A DNA stretch of 64,000 nt, taken from positions 33,112 through 97,111 of the forward strand of contig CACSIN010000023.1 in NCBI GenBank assembly GCA_902705835.1. The letters are read 5' to 3'. The position numbers and the translations under genes were made by a program. Below the pieces are notes generated by a model. The model was not told where the DNA came from and searched no databases. It was given only the letters and a program-made list of their open reading frames with translations. Positions 56,110 through 64,000 of the stretch are shown here, one piece after another. Numbering within the stretch: position 1 is the first letter of the stretch; every line of letters begins with the position of its first letter. The stretch comes from BD1-7 clade bacterium (GTDB taxonomy: Bacteria; Pseudomonadota; Gammaproteobacteria; Pseudomonadales; DT-91).

Positions 56110-56585
56110 TGAGCCAGTTACATATTGATGAGTTTTATCATGATGCCGGCTGCATATTGGCTAGCCTATACGATGTCTTCCCGCGAAAAAATACTGTGTA
56201 TGTGGAAGACATCTCAGGCGATGATGAACCCGATGAGTTTGGCCTGCACAGCCCTCGCCACCTTGCCTGTCTAGCAGCAATGACATGGCTGGCGGATCAG
56301 CATTATATTCGTTACGACCAATTGATTCGTCACGAAGCAATGGAAGCCGCAACCCTGACAGAAAAAGCCTTCTTAGTACTAACCTCACCCAGCCAATTAG
56401 CCGACGAAGAAGCGCCAGAAGATATCAGCGGATTGCCGCCGCTTGCGCGTCAAAATTTCACCACCAATATTGCGATTCTAAAAATGGCACTGAAGAGCCG
56501 AGACTCGGCCAAAATCAACCGTATCATGCAGCGCATCATGGTTGAGTCTGCCAACTACCCTACCAAGGTCCAACCTGCGGTATAG
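56109..56585 (+). CDS. conserved-looking hypothetical protein coupled to alaA
   Basis: A 158-residue soluble, acidic and mostly helical protein that I cannot assign. It has no signal peptide or membrane segment. Noticeable features are an acidic loop (VEDISGDDEPDEFG), a central helical part (HLACLAAMTWLADQHYI) and a helix-rich C-terminus. Its ATG overlaps the alaA stop, a firm sign that it is translated with alaA. It might be an adaptor or regulatory partner; nothing in the sequence proves this. Confidence 0.7.
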   Translation: MSQLHIDEFYHDAGCILASLYDVFPRKNTVYVEDISGDDEPDEFGLHSPRHLACLAAMTWLADQHYIRYDQLIRHEAMEAATLTEKAFLVLTSPSQLADEEAPEDISGLPPLARQNFTTNIAILKMALKSRDSAKINRIMQRIMVESANYPTKVQPAV

Positions 56586-56620
56586 CACCATAGCTAAAGC
56601 GCAGGCCCCACTCTCTATCA

Positions 56621-57802
56621 TCACATCTCTAGAACAATGTGCTCATAAATGCGCATTGCTTTAGCATTGGCATCTTCCAAGGTATCGCCTGTAGCCAGTG
56701 TGACACCCATACGGCGCTTACCGGATACAGCTGGCTTGCCGAACAAGCGAACAGACGTTCCCATCTCAGCCAATGCATGGTCGAGATTCGAAAAGCTCAA
56801 CGTCTGGCTTTCGCCCTCGACCAAAATCGCCTTCGATGCCGACGGCCCGTAAAAACGCACACCAGGAACCGGTAGCCCGAGAATCGCCCGCGCATGCAGT
56901 GCAAACTCCGAGAGATCTTGAGAAATCAATGTCACCAATCCGGTATCATGCGGCCGCGGTGATACTTCCGAAAAAATCACATCACTGCCCTTAATAAACA
57001 GCTCCACACCGAAAATGCCATATCCACCCAAAGCATCAGTAACACGCTCTGCAATCGCCTGAGCTGACGCCAATGCCTCTGACGACATCACTTGTGGCTG
57101 CCATGACTCCTGATAATCTCCCGACTCTTGGCGATGCCCTATCGGCTCACAAAACGTTGTACCTGCAACATGGCGCACAGTTAACAGTGTGATTTCATAA
57201 TCAAAGTCAACGAAACCTTCAACAATCACTCGCCCCGCACCTGCTCGACCACCCTCTTGGGCATGCTGCCAGGCCTGCTCAAGGTCAATATCACTGAATA
57301 CCGTACTCTGCCCTTTGCCCGACGAGCTCATGATCGGTTTGATAACACACGGGTACCCGACCGCCCATACGGCTGCGGTAAAGTCTTCCCAAGTATCAGC
57401 AAAACGATAAGGTGAGGTAGCAATGCCTAGCTCTTCGGCCACCATTCGCCGAATGCCCTCACGATTCATCGTCAACTGCGCAGCACGTGCTGTAGGCACT
57501 ACGGTGAAGCCTTCGGCTTCAAGCGCTGCCAGCGTTTCTGTTGCAATCGCTTCGATCTCCGGCACAATAAGATCCGGCTTTTCAAGTTCGATAATACGGC
57601 GCAGCTCATCGCCATCCAGCATTGAAAACGTATAACTGCGATCCGCCACCTGCATCGCGGGAGCGTTATCATAACGATCACATGCAATGACCTCGCAACC
57701 AAAACGCTGCAATTCAATAACCACTTCTTTGCCCAGCTCCCCGGAACCACACAGCAAAACTTTTTTGGCCGTTGTGGAAAACGGCGTACCAATGCTACTC
57801 AT
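56621..57802 (-). CDS. purT: formate-dependent phosphoribosylglycinamide formyltransferase
   Basis: A 393-residue ATP-grasp enzyme that formylates GAR with formate and ATP in purine synthesis, an alternative to folate-dependent PurN. The N-terminal GAR site has [13 protein letters not shown], and the middle carries [11 protein letters not shown] and the nucleotide loop [12 protein letters not shown]; metal ligands lie in [13 protein letters not shown]. The length is the same as E. coli PurT (392). AAGGA stands before the ATG. The gene is convergent with alaA and its partner. Confidence 0.96.
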   Translation of the reverse strand: MSSIGTPFSTTAKKVLLCGSGELGKEVVIELQRFGCEVIACDRYDNAPAMQVADRSYTFSMLDGDELRRIIELEKPDLIVPEIEAIATETLAALEAEGFTVVPTARAAQLTMNREGIRRMVAEELGIATSPYRFADTWEDFTAAVWAVGYPCVIKPIMSSSGKGQSTVFSDIDLEQAWQHAQEGGRAGAGRVIVEGFVDFDYEITLLTVRHVAGTTFCEPIGHRQESGDYQESWQPQVMSSEALASAQAIAERVTDALGGYGIFGVELFIKGSDVIFSEVSPRPHDTGLVTLISQDLSEFALHARAILGLPVPGVRFYGPSASKAILVEGESQTLSFSNLDHALAEMGTSVRLFGKPAVSGKRRMGVTLATGDTLEDANAKAMRIYEHIVLEM

Positions 57803-57836
57803 TCGAAATCCTTAAATGGTTATTGATCAGGTCAGA

Positions 57837-58568
57837 TCAAGCAAGAGAAGCATCACTGATAGATGCTTGTGTTGGTGTTTGCATTACCCAACGAACATTT
57901 AATCCAAATACAGACATGGCGTATGTTCCACATGCCGATTGTTTATAGGCCGGTCGCGGGTCGAGCGCAACTAACTGCGTAACTTGCTGCTCTATCTCAC
58001 ACAGCCCATCACCAGAGAGACCACCAACATAGCCCAACTCCCGCAAACAGGCACGACACGCCAACAACGCTTGCGCTTGCCAGTCAACCGCCAACGTTGG
58101 CGCTGGCGCAGCAGGTGCAATTGCATTAACGGCATCATCAATACGATCGGCATAGGGCAGGTAAGGTTTAATATCGACGATCGGCGTGCCATCCAAAAGG
58201 TCAATACCACTAACCTCCAGATGAACATTACCGGCCTCAACACATACGGCTTCCAGTTTGACCAACGAGGTTCCCAAACGGTTCGGCCGAAAACTAGCGC
58301 GTGTCGCGAACACCCCTAAACGTCGATTTCCACCAAGTCGCGGAGGACGCACCGACAACTGCTCAGGCTTGCTCGGGTTTTGGTGAAATATAAAATCAAG
58401 CCAGATATGGCTGACTTGCTCAAGGCCATTCAACGCCTCAGGCTGATCCCAAGGCGGCAACATATCAATACGACCGCGTACGGGCACCAAACCCGCTTGC
58501 CGTGGAATACCAAACTTCTCGCGAAATGGCGTTCGGGCAAGCGCAACAGTCGACAGTGTAAATTCCAT
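57837..58568 (-). CDS. trmO: tRNA (N6-threonylcarbamoyladenosine37-N6)-methyltransferase
   Basis: A 243-residue TrmO (YaeB/TsaA) protein, which uses S-adenosylmethionine to methylate t6A at position 37 of threonine tRNAs. The conserved core reads ARTPFREKFGIPRQAG, then GLEQVSHIWLDFIFHQN, GVFATRASFRPNRLGTSLV and DGTPIVDIKPYLPYAD, and the C-terminal domain carries ARYTR-like YKQSACGTYAM. It is a beta-barrel methyltransferase unlike the Rossmann type. It follows a DUF3817 gene by 14 bases on the same strand and precedes purT by 34. Confidence 0.95.
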   Translation of the reverse strand: MEFTLSTVALARTPFREKFGIPRQAGLVPVRGRIDMLPPWDQPEALNGLEQVSHIWLDFIFHQNPSKPEQLSVRPPRLGGNRRLGVFATRASFRPNRLGTSLVKLEAVCVEAGNVHLEVSGIDLLDGTPIVDIKPYLPYADRIDDAVNAIAPAAPAPTLAVDWQAQALLACRACLRELGYVGGLSGDGLCEIEQQVTQLVALDPRPAYKQSACGTYAMSVFGLNVRWVMQTPTQASISDASLA

Positions 58569-58582
58569 AATCTAACACTTGC

Positions 58583-58891
58583 TCAGGCGCTAGCAGCACC
58601 GTTTTTCGATGCATCAATGTCTTTGTTGAGCTGACGATCAAGGAAGATAAACGCAAACGGAATAACAGAACACACCAAAGCAACCATCCAGCGCATAACC
58701 GACCAACCGGCAATATGGCTAGCCGCCAAAGACGCTACAAAATAGATCATAAAGAGAATGCCATGTGTCATTCCCACAGGAAAAATCAGATCCGGATAAT
58801 CGAAATAGTATTTGGCCGGCATGGCAATCAGAAACAATGCAATAAGCGACAAGCCTTCGATGATGCTGATGTACTTGAACGTGGAAAGCAC
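58583..58891 (-). CDS. DUF3817 family inner-membrane protein
   Basis: A 102-residue protein with three membrane helices. The family landmarks are FKYISIIEGLSLIALFLIAMP at the start and FPVGMTHGILFMIYF in the middle. The function of DUF3817 is unknown. I place the start at the GTG at 58891 since GAGGG lies 7 bases before it; the longer frame to 58951 has no ribosome site and adds a non-family N-terminus. It is closely followed by trmO, so the two genes probably share a transcript. Confidence 0.8.
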   Translation of the reverse strand: MLSTFKYISIIEGLSLIALFLIAMPAKYYFDYPDLIFPVGMTHGILFMIYFVASLAASHIAGWSVMRWMVALVCSVIPFAFIFLDRQLNKDIDASKNGAASA

Positions 58892-59060
58892 GGTTAACCC
58901 TCTTATATCAGTGAAATTATTAATGGTTATAGCAGACGGATTTTGCCACAAACCGCCTTATGATGCGATGCACCAAACACAACCCGCGACCACGGTATTG
59001 CTCAGAGGCACATCGCTAGCGCAACGGCATCAACAGCCGTGCAAAGCTTGATAAAAATCC

Positions 59061-59094
59061 AAAAAAAAACCCACAGATAAATCTGTGGGTTTTT
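59061..59094 (-). terminator. terminator of the second tRNA-Glu
   Basis: A perfect 14-base stem (AAAAACCCACAGAT against ATCTGTGGGTTTTT) with a run of nine A on its left, six bases beyond the tRNA end. On the minus strand it is a strong intrinsic terminator, and may also work for the plus strand. Confidence 0.88.
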
Positions 59095-59099
59095 AAATA

Positions 59100-59175
59100 T
59101 GGTATCCCGTAGGGGGTTTGAACCCCTGTTACCGCCGTGAAAGGGCGGTGTCCTAGACCACTAGACGAACGGGAC
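59100..59175 (-). tRNA. tRNA-Glu (TTC), copy 2
   Basis: Identical over all 76 bases to tRNA-Glu copy 1 at 53940-54015, with anticodon TTC and encoded CCA. It is a single-gene unit with its own candidate promoter and strong terminator. Confidence 0.97.
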
Positions 59176-59189
59176 GTTGTGAGCCGCGT

Positions 59190-59217
59190 ATATTAATGAT
59201 AACGAACTGTTATGCAA
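59190..59217 (-). promoter_or_regulatory. candidate promoter of the second tRNA-Glu
   Basis: TTGCAT (59217-59212) and TAATAT (59195-59190) lie 16 bases apart on the minus strand, with ACGCGGC following the -10. It is a weaker match than the promoter of copy 1. Confidence 0.45.
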
Positions 59218-59385
59218 GCGGTTTTCAATATTTTTTTAGATATATTCAACACCTCTTACTGCTCCCTACCGACAAAGCACAGATGCCACTAGCGTCTTTT
59301 TCGGCATCTCGCTAGAATCTTCAGCTTCTCCAATGCCCTGCGCATTACAAACTACTGCCGGCAACGCCAATTCAAGGAAACGATC

Positions 59386-60300
59386 ATGGCCGCATCCAGC
59401 CTACTAGCTCTCATTGATGACATCGCCACGGTGTTGGATGATGTTGCCGTATTGTCGAAAGTCGCCGCCAAAAAAACAGCTGGGGTTCTCGGTGACGACC
59501 TCGCCCTCAATGCCGAACAAGTATCTGGCGTACGTGCCAATCGCGAACTCCCCGTTGTATGGGCAGTAGCCAAAGGCTCATTTTTTAACAAACTGATATT
59601 GGTACCTGCTGCATTGCTGATTAGCGCATTACTACCTGCAGCCGTAACATGGCTACTCATGCTCGGCGGCGCTTTTTTATGTTTTGAAGGGTTCGAAAAG
59701 GTTTGGCATAAGCTATTCCACAAGCAGGAAGTCGATGCCGATAATCAGGCATTGCATGACGCCCTGAAAAACCCCGATTGTGATTTGATGGCGGTGGAAA
59801 AACAAAAAATCAAAGGTGCCATACGTACCGACTTTGTTTTGTCGGCAGAGATCATTGTTATCTGCCTCGGTACAGTTTCGGCAGCTCCCTTCGTAACCCA
59901 GCTAACCGTACTTAGCGCACTTGCTATTGCATTTACTGTTGGCGTTTATGGCTTAGTGGCCGGTATCGTTAAGATCGATGACCTGGGCTTTTGGCTCGTC
60001 AGGCAACCAGAGAGTTCAACGCTAGCGGGAGTAAAACACGCCGTCGGCAATGGCTTAATCGCCATAGCACCTTGGTTGATGAGAGCGTTATCTGTGTTAG
60101 GTACCATCGCTATGTTTATGGTCGGCGGCGGCATTCTATTACACGGCATTCCTGGCGCAGAAATATTTATCCATCAACTCAGCCACAACGCTATCGTTAA
60201 CACGATTCTACCGACCTTAGCAGGCTTGTTATTAGGCATTGTTGCTGGCGGTGTTATTACCGCCGCGGTAAGCCCGTTTCAGAAAAAGGCTCACACCTAA
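59386..60300 (+). CDS. DUF808 family inner-membrane protein (YedI-like)
   Basis: A 304-residue membrane protein starting with the family-typical AASSLLALIDDIATVLDDVA, then KKTAGVLGDDLALNAEQV and the LGGAFLCFEGFEKVWHK segment. About six to eight membrane helices follow, with Gly-rich turns. It corresponds to E. coli YedI, whose role is unknown. The ATG has AAGGAAA upstream. It is a single gene, facing the LuxR-type regulator gene. Confidence 0.9.
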   Translation: MAASSLLALIDDIATVLDDVAVLSKVAAKKTAGVLGDDLALNAEQVSGVRANRELPVVWAVAKGSFFNKLILVPAALLISALLPAAVTWLLMLGGAFLCFEGFEKVWHKLFHKQEVDADNQALHDALKNPDCDLMAVEKQKIKGAIRTDFVLSAEIIVICLGTVSAAPFVTQLTVLSALAIAFTVGVYGLVAGIVKIDDLGFWLVRQPESSTLAGVKHAVGNGLIAIAPWLMRALSVLGTIAMFMVGGGILLHGIPGAEIFIHQLSHNAIVNTILPTLAGLLLGIVAGGVITAAVSPFQKKAHT

Positions 60301-60632
60301 CCAAAGTACACTGCATTACCAACAACCTAACGAAAGCAGTCAGAATCGAGGTTTTGATAACTGTCACGGCTATCAAGACAACACTTTTGATCAACTCACT
60401 CCATCAACGAGGGATGTTACCGCCACAGCTGATGCCCTCATCAAGGCTAACACCACTTTACTCACTGGTATTCTGGTAGCAACGCTTGCTGAAATACAAG
60501 ACGTAGAGCAAACATAAGAAAGCGCTGAATAAACTCTACCGACTCTATCAATACAAAAAAACCGCTTCTAAAGCAGGTTTCCTTTTTCAGCCTGGGAATA
60601 AATGACCAACATCCTCGCTGCGCCACTTCATA
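60301..60632. other. intergenic region with decayed-looking open frame
   Basis: Between the convergent DUF808 and regulator genes lie 332 bases. The plus frame 60302-60514 stays open for 71 codons and ends in a TAA, giving a plausible-looking peptide, but it has no ATG, GTG or TTG codon at all, so it is not an intact gene. A terminator hairpin lies at 60559-60580. Confidence 0.5.
60559..60580. terminator. bidirectional terminator between convergent genes
   Basis: AAACC-GCTT pairs with AAGC-A-GGTTT with a single bulged A, flanked by A-runs on the left and by CCTTTTT on the right. It can serve the minus-strand regulator gene and the plus-strand DUF808 gene. Confidence 0.65.
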
Positions 60633-62324
60633 TCACTTAATCCAACCCGCTTCTCGAAACACATGCTCCGTTGTTTCATATAGCATCGCTGCAAACCCTT
60701 CCCCATTGCGCAGAATAAGCTCGCTACGCTCTAACCCTTTATATAGTTGACGCGCAAACGCTTCTACCACAGGGTCACCATTACCGGTAGCAATCCAGCA
60801 ACGCGCTTGAATATCTGCCAACTCAAATGGCCAGGCCTGATGGGCCAAAATGATGTCATTGGCCAATGCATCGGCCCCTTGACGCATAGCCTCTGTTGCC
60901 TGAGTAATCGCCTGATTTTTAACGGCACCTTGATCGAGCACACGACGATCTTGTTCGTTGAATAAGCGCAACACATGGTTATAAGCACTACGCCAATCCG
61001 TTGAGAATTCATGTGCGGCTATCTGCATGACCTTTTTAACCAGCGTAGGGAATCGCCGGGCAACACGCGGAACCGTGCGGTAATAAAGAGGAGCCCCTGG
61101 AATTTTGTGCTCCTCAATACCCGGCGCAAATGGATCCAGCAACAATACTTCATCGACCTTGTCGGCCAAATGGGCCGCACACGCCAATGCATACCCAGCC
61201 CCTGCTAACATTCCAACCAAGCGGAATGAAGAAAGCTGAAAATGATTGACGACATCCTGCACATCATCCACAAACGCATTCAGCGAATCGTACGGAGGGC
61301 CAGACGTTTCGCCGTAACCGGCACGATCAAGCACAAGTAGCCTGAGTTTGTTTTTAAATAAGAAGTCAATGTTCCGTGGCCGTTCAAAACGGCAACTCAG
61401 TGACGCATGGCACCAAATCACCGGCAGTCCATTCTCCGGCCCATAGGAACGTAACATCACCTGGCGATCGTGTCGCGCGGCGATTACCACATCTTGTCCG
61501 TCAATCGCCGCATTTTTACCGGTCAGTGCCACGTGCAAAGGCGCACGTAATATCAGCGCCACCAACTCTGCTTGTCGGCGAGTTTTGGTTTTTTGAAAGA
61601 TACTCTTGATGTAACCGCGGATTGTAGCCGGCTTGGAACTTCGAGCTTCTGCGATTTCCTCAACCGATAAGCCCTGAGCCAATCGCAACGTGATATCGGC
61701 TTCAGACGGCGTCAACTGATACAACTGCTGCAAACGTTGTTGCTGCTGACGATTCGAAGACGCATGCCCTGCTATAAACAACACCCCGGTAGCAGTGCCT
61801 GGTAACTGCTCATGTAAAAACCGATGGGCGTCTTCTGCAGGGCTCAATACCATGATCTGCGCGTTAGCGTCACTACGCCCGAGTAGCATCGCTTCATCTT
61901 CAGAAGAGGCTGGGCCATCCCATGATTGCAAAGCCGACAACAAAGCAACTTGCTGCTCGGGCTCCGTCAAACTTATCTTTTCATCCGCGATTGAAATCCG
62001 AGAGTCAGTTTCCAACACTCGAGTCGCCGGCAAATTATGGAACAGCACCCGTGCTTTGGCATCGAGCACAAAAATCGCCGTACTGACCTGATCGAGTATT
62101 TTTTCTGCGATGAGCTTATCACTGGTCAATTGACTGACACGCTCAGCAATCATGGCGGAATGATTAAAATGCCCTAACAAAGAAACTTCATGCTGGCTTT
62201 TTTCATCATCAGATATGTTTGCATCTGAAAGCGCTGCCAGCCCTTCACAAAGATCCAGAAAAACGCCTTCATCAACCGCAGAGCGATAGATCAATTCAAC
62301 CAATTTGTCGGAGGATTTCAGCAT
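60633..62324 (-). CDS. PAS-LuxR HTH-pseudohydrolase fusion regulator
   Basis: A 563-residue protein with an unusual order of parts. Residues about 76-105 (ILDQVSTAIFVLDAKARVLFHN) look like the start of a PAS domain. A LuxR-type helix-turn-helix follows at 204-259 (LTPSEADITLRLAQGLSVEE, then TIRGYIKSIFQKTKTRRQ), in the middle and not at the C-terminus. Residues 285-563 have the alpha/beta-hydrolase fold (PVIWCHASL, LDRAGYGETSG). The nucleophile elbow reads GMLAG (371-375) with Leu373 in place of Ser, and the usual C-terminal His is replaced within RNGEGFAAM; only Asp517 remains. It is thus unlikely to be an enzyme and more likely a ligand-binding regulator. It is divergent from the DUF3857 gene. 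Confidence 0.85.
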   Translation of the reverse strand: MLKSSDKLVELIYRSAVDEGVFLDLCEGLAALSDANISDDEKSQHEVSLLGHFNHSAMIAERVSQLTSDKLIAEKILDQVSTAIFVLDAKARVLFHNLPATRVLETDSRISIADEKISLTEPEQQVALLSALQSWDGPASSEDEAMLLGRSDANAQIMVLSPAEDAHRFLHEQLPGTATGVLFIAGHASSNRQQQQRLQQLYQLTPSEADITLRLAQGLSVEEIAEARSSKPATIRGYIKSIFQKTKTRRQAELVALILRAPLHVALTGKNAAIDGQDVVIAARHDRQVMLRSYGPENGLPVIWCHASLSCRFERPRNIDFLFKNKLRLLVLDRAGYGETSGPPYDSLNAFVDDVQDVVNHFQLSSFRLVGMLAGAGYALACAAHLADKVDEVLLLDPFAPGIEEHKIPGAPLYYRTVPRVARRFPTLVKKVMQIAAHEFSTDWRSAYNHVLRLFNEQDRRVLDQGAVKNQAITQATEAMRQGADALANDIILAHQAWPFELADIQARCWIATGNGDPVVEAFARQLYKGLERSELILRNGEGFAAMLYETTEHVFREAGWIK

Positions 62325-62598
62325 AAAAACAGACAGAGATTTACTTGAGTGAATGACAACACAACCACAAACACGTCTTGCCGACTGCCCGCAATCGTTA
62401 TTGATTAGTAGCGCGCAAATTGTACAGCAAATCGTCCGGATAAAGGTGATCGCTCATCGAAAGCTCAATGACTTATTAAATTATTACAGATAGTTACAGC
62501 ACACTCGAAACACTATTGTGATAACTGCGAAAACGTTACAATGGGCATTAGGTAATCACTATCGTTGGCCACCGCGCTATCATTGCCACGGAAAAATC

Positions 62599-64000
62599 AT
62601 GTTAAGTTGTCAAACTATGTTATCTCAGAGCTCCGTTCTGTTCGCCGTCACGCGTAATAGAATCATCTCCTTTATCGCACTCTTCATGTTAATAGCGATG
62701 CCAGCATCGGCTAACTCCATTGCACCATCATTGGCAGAACAGCAAGCCATTCCGAGAACTAATAGCGGCGCAGAAATTCTCTACAGTATTTCAGAAACCA
62801 ATGTCCGAGCAGATTACAATTGGACATCCACCCAATACCGTTCGATCCGTTTGAACGACACTAATAGTTCGCGTGACTACGGCCGCATCAGCGTTCCGTA
62901 CGATGGTTACTACACCAAAGTCACTTTGGAATTTGCGCGGGTATTGACGGCCGACGGCGACATCAAAGAACTGTCTGCAGATGCAGTGATAACCGAACGA
63001 GCCAGCCGCAAGGATTTTTACGATGACTCCCGTCGATTGATATTCGCACTACCGGCACTAACACCCGGTGCCATGATCGAATACCAAGTTAAATTCGAGA
63101 GCAAAAAACTCAGCTTGCCGAATCACTTTGCAGGCAGCTTCAGTGGCTACTTTTACCAGCCAAAGGCACAGTCTCGCTCAGGCCGTATTGATACCGTGCA
63201 CAATAGCCGCCTCAGCTTAACTTATGCACCTGACGCCAAGCTCAACTTCGCTTACGAAGGCCCACATAAACCAACGCTAAAAAAATCCCGCACAGCCAGC
63301 GGTGCGATGCACTACAACTGGCAATGGCCAGCATTACCTGAAGTAATCCTCGAATCCAATCGCGGCCCAGCCCGCGACTACTACTCCAGTGTTGATTATT
63401 CCACCAGCCAGGACTGGTCGATTGTCGACCAGTGGGCCTGGGGCATGTTTGAGTCAAAATTTGAACCGCAACCAGCGTTAACCACACTGGCCCAAAGCCT
63501 TGCCTCCCCATCAGATATCAAAATCGACAAAGTTAAAGCCGTATATGGCTACCTGCAGGAAAACATCCGATACGTGTTTGCCCACCTCGATCGCGGTGGT
63601 TACGAGCCACACGCTGCAAATAGGGTTATTCAAGCAGGTTACGGCGACTGTAAAGACCAAACCGTATTAGCGCTAAGCCTATTACATGCATTGGGCATTG
63701 AAGCCTACCCAGCATTGGTTGTTACCCCGTGGAATGGCCAACCCAACATGAGCATGGTGGAGCTGGTTTTCGACCATATGATTGTCTGGATTCCAAAACA
63801 ACCTGGCCATCAAGAAGCTTGGATGGATACCACGGGCGATCGGAATTTATTTCCCGGCACATCCGGTTATCTTGACGGCCAACCGGCACTTATCGTTAAT
63901 GGCGAAGGCGGTATCCTGAAAGTTGTGAACGAAGAGAACCTGGCACACGGCGCACAAATGGATATTTTTTGGCGCACCGAAAACAACAACCTGATGGCCG
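62599..64000 (+). CDS. DUF3857/transglutaminase-like secreted protein (3' truncated)
   Basis: The frame is open from an ATG at 62599 to the window edge (467 codons visible). A signal peptide is seen (RIISFIALFMLIAMPASA, cleavage near residue 38). The next part is a DUF3857 domain (GRISVPYDGYYTKVTLEF, FALPALTPGAMIEYQV). It is followed by a transglutaminase/cysteine-protease-like domain with a complete Cys351 (YGDCKDQ), His393 (FDHMIVW) and Asp410 (MDTTGD) triad. Such proteins are periplasmic or surface-exposed and of uncertain function. GGA stands before the ATG. The gene is divergent from the pseudohydrolase regulator, 274 bases away, and could be its target. Confidence 0.85.
   Translation, partial: MLSCQTMLSQSSVLFAVTRNRIISFIALFMLIAMPASANSIAPSLAEQQAIPRTNSGAEILYSISETNVRADYNWTSTQYRSIRLNDTNSSRDYGRISVPYDGYYTKVTLEFARVLTADGDIKELSADAVITERASRKDFYDDSRRLIFALPALTPGAMIEYQVKFESKKLSLPNHFAGSFSGYFYQPKAQSRSGRIDTVHNSRLSLTYAPDAKLNFAYEGPHKPTLKKSRTASGAMHYNWQWPALPEVILESNRGPARDYYSSVDYSTSQDWSIVDQWAWGMFESKFEPQPALTTLAQSLASPSDIKIDKVKAVYGYLQENIRYVFAHLDRGGYEPHAANRVIQAGYGDCKDQTVLALSLLHALGIEAYPALVVTPWNGQPNMSMVELVFDHMIVWIPKQPGHQEAWMDTTGDRNLFPGTSGYLDGQPALIVNGEGGILKVVNEENLAHGAQMDIFWRTENNNLMA

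Noticed and set aside
60302..60517. Open frame of 71 codons between DUF808 and the regulator gene
   Set aside because: Contains no ATG, GTG or TTG, so cannot be an intact gene; too short to prove it is a relic.
1..64000. Prophage, integrative element or IS insertion at the tRNA genes
   Set aside because: No integrase, transposase, phage structural gene or partial tRNA repeat is found next to the tRNA genes; the only long direct repeat is the complete second tRNA-Glu.

Overview
The window looks like a piece of a gammaproteobacterial chromosome of near-balanced base composition. Evidence for this is the recC-recB-recD operon, the topA gene coupled to a small Pseudomonas-type downstream gene, Uup, soluble Slt transglycosylase, AlaA, PurT, TrmO, an E. 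coli-type long QueF and the class of outer-membrane and lipoproteins present. Marine heterotrophs of the Cellvibrionales/Spongiibacter or Oceanospirillales type are my best guess, but that is an inference from gene content. I see no prophage, integrase, insertion sequence or CRISPR array. About 50 protein genes and three tRNA genes are supported. The first gene (alpha/beta hydrolase) and the last (DUF3857/transglutaminase-like protein) run off the window edges.

Layout. 1-9.6 kb: alpha/beta hydrolase, then on the minus strand a DUF998 and an RDD membrane protein, a GNAT acetyltransferase, a PMA-type proton-pumping P-type ATPase, an unknown 212-residue protein, a 9-bp tandem repeat and a BCCT transporter; divergent from these is electron-transfer-flavoprotein:ubiquinone oxidoreductase. 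9.6-20 kb (minus): SDR oxidoreductase, TcyP-like symporter, RND/MMPL exporter, a DUF6586-like gene, topA and uup. 20-32 kb: slt (plus), MOSC protein with a glutaredoxin-like partner, flavodoxin-fold reductase, a second RND/MMPL exporter, a membrane protein with a degenerate GGDEF domain (plus), a secreted amidohydrolase, an aldehyde dehydrogenase and a lipocalin lipoprotein (plus). 32-41 kb: recC-recB-recD. 41-50 kb: small unknown gene, twin-receiver protein, CinA, a lipoprotein, class III adenylate cyclase, an aminotransferase and a DUF1329 protein. 50-54 kb: yadG-yadH-queF operon, a 45-residue cysteine-rich lipoprotein, an outer-membrane beta-barrel and a tRNA-Glu/tRNA-Gly operon. 54-64 kb: msrB, alaA with a coupled unknown gene, purT, trmO, DUF3817, a second identical tRNA-Glu, DUF808, a PAS-LuxR-pseudohydrolase regulator and the DUF3857 protein.

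How the parts relate. Most of the window is housekeeping: DNA repair and topology, tRNA modification, purine synthesis, amino-acid transamination and redox repair. A second theme is lipid-type or hydrophobic-substrate metabolism and envelope traffic: ETF-QO, SDR, ALDH, two RND/MMPL pumps, DUF1329 and lipocalin. These genes are scattered and not in one operon, so a shared pathway is only suggested. A third theme is signalling by proteins that have lost catalytic residues: a GGDEF domain without its signature, a receiver domain without any acidic-pocket residues, and a LuxR regulator fused to an alpha/beta-hydrolase domain lacking nucleophile and histidine. The last is the most unusual object here and the best candidate for a poorly described system, possibly a one-component receptor-regulator for a small hydrophobic ligand.
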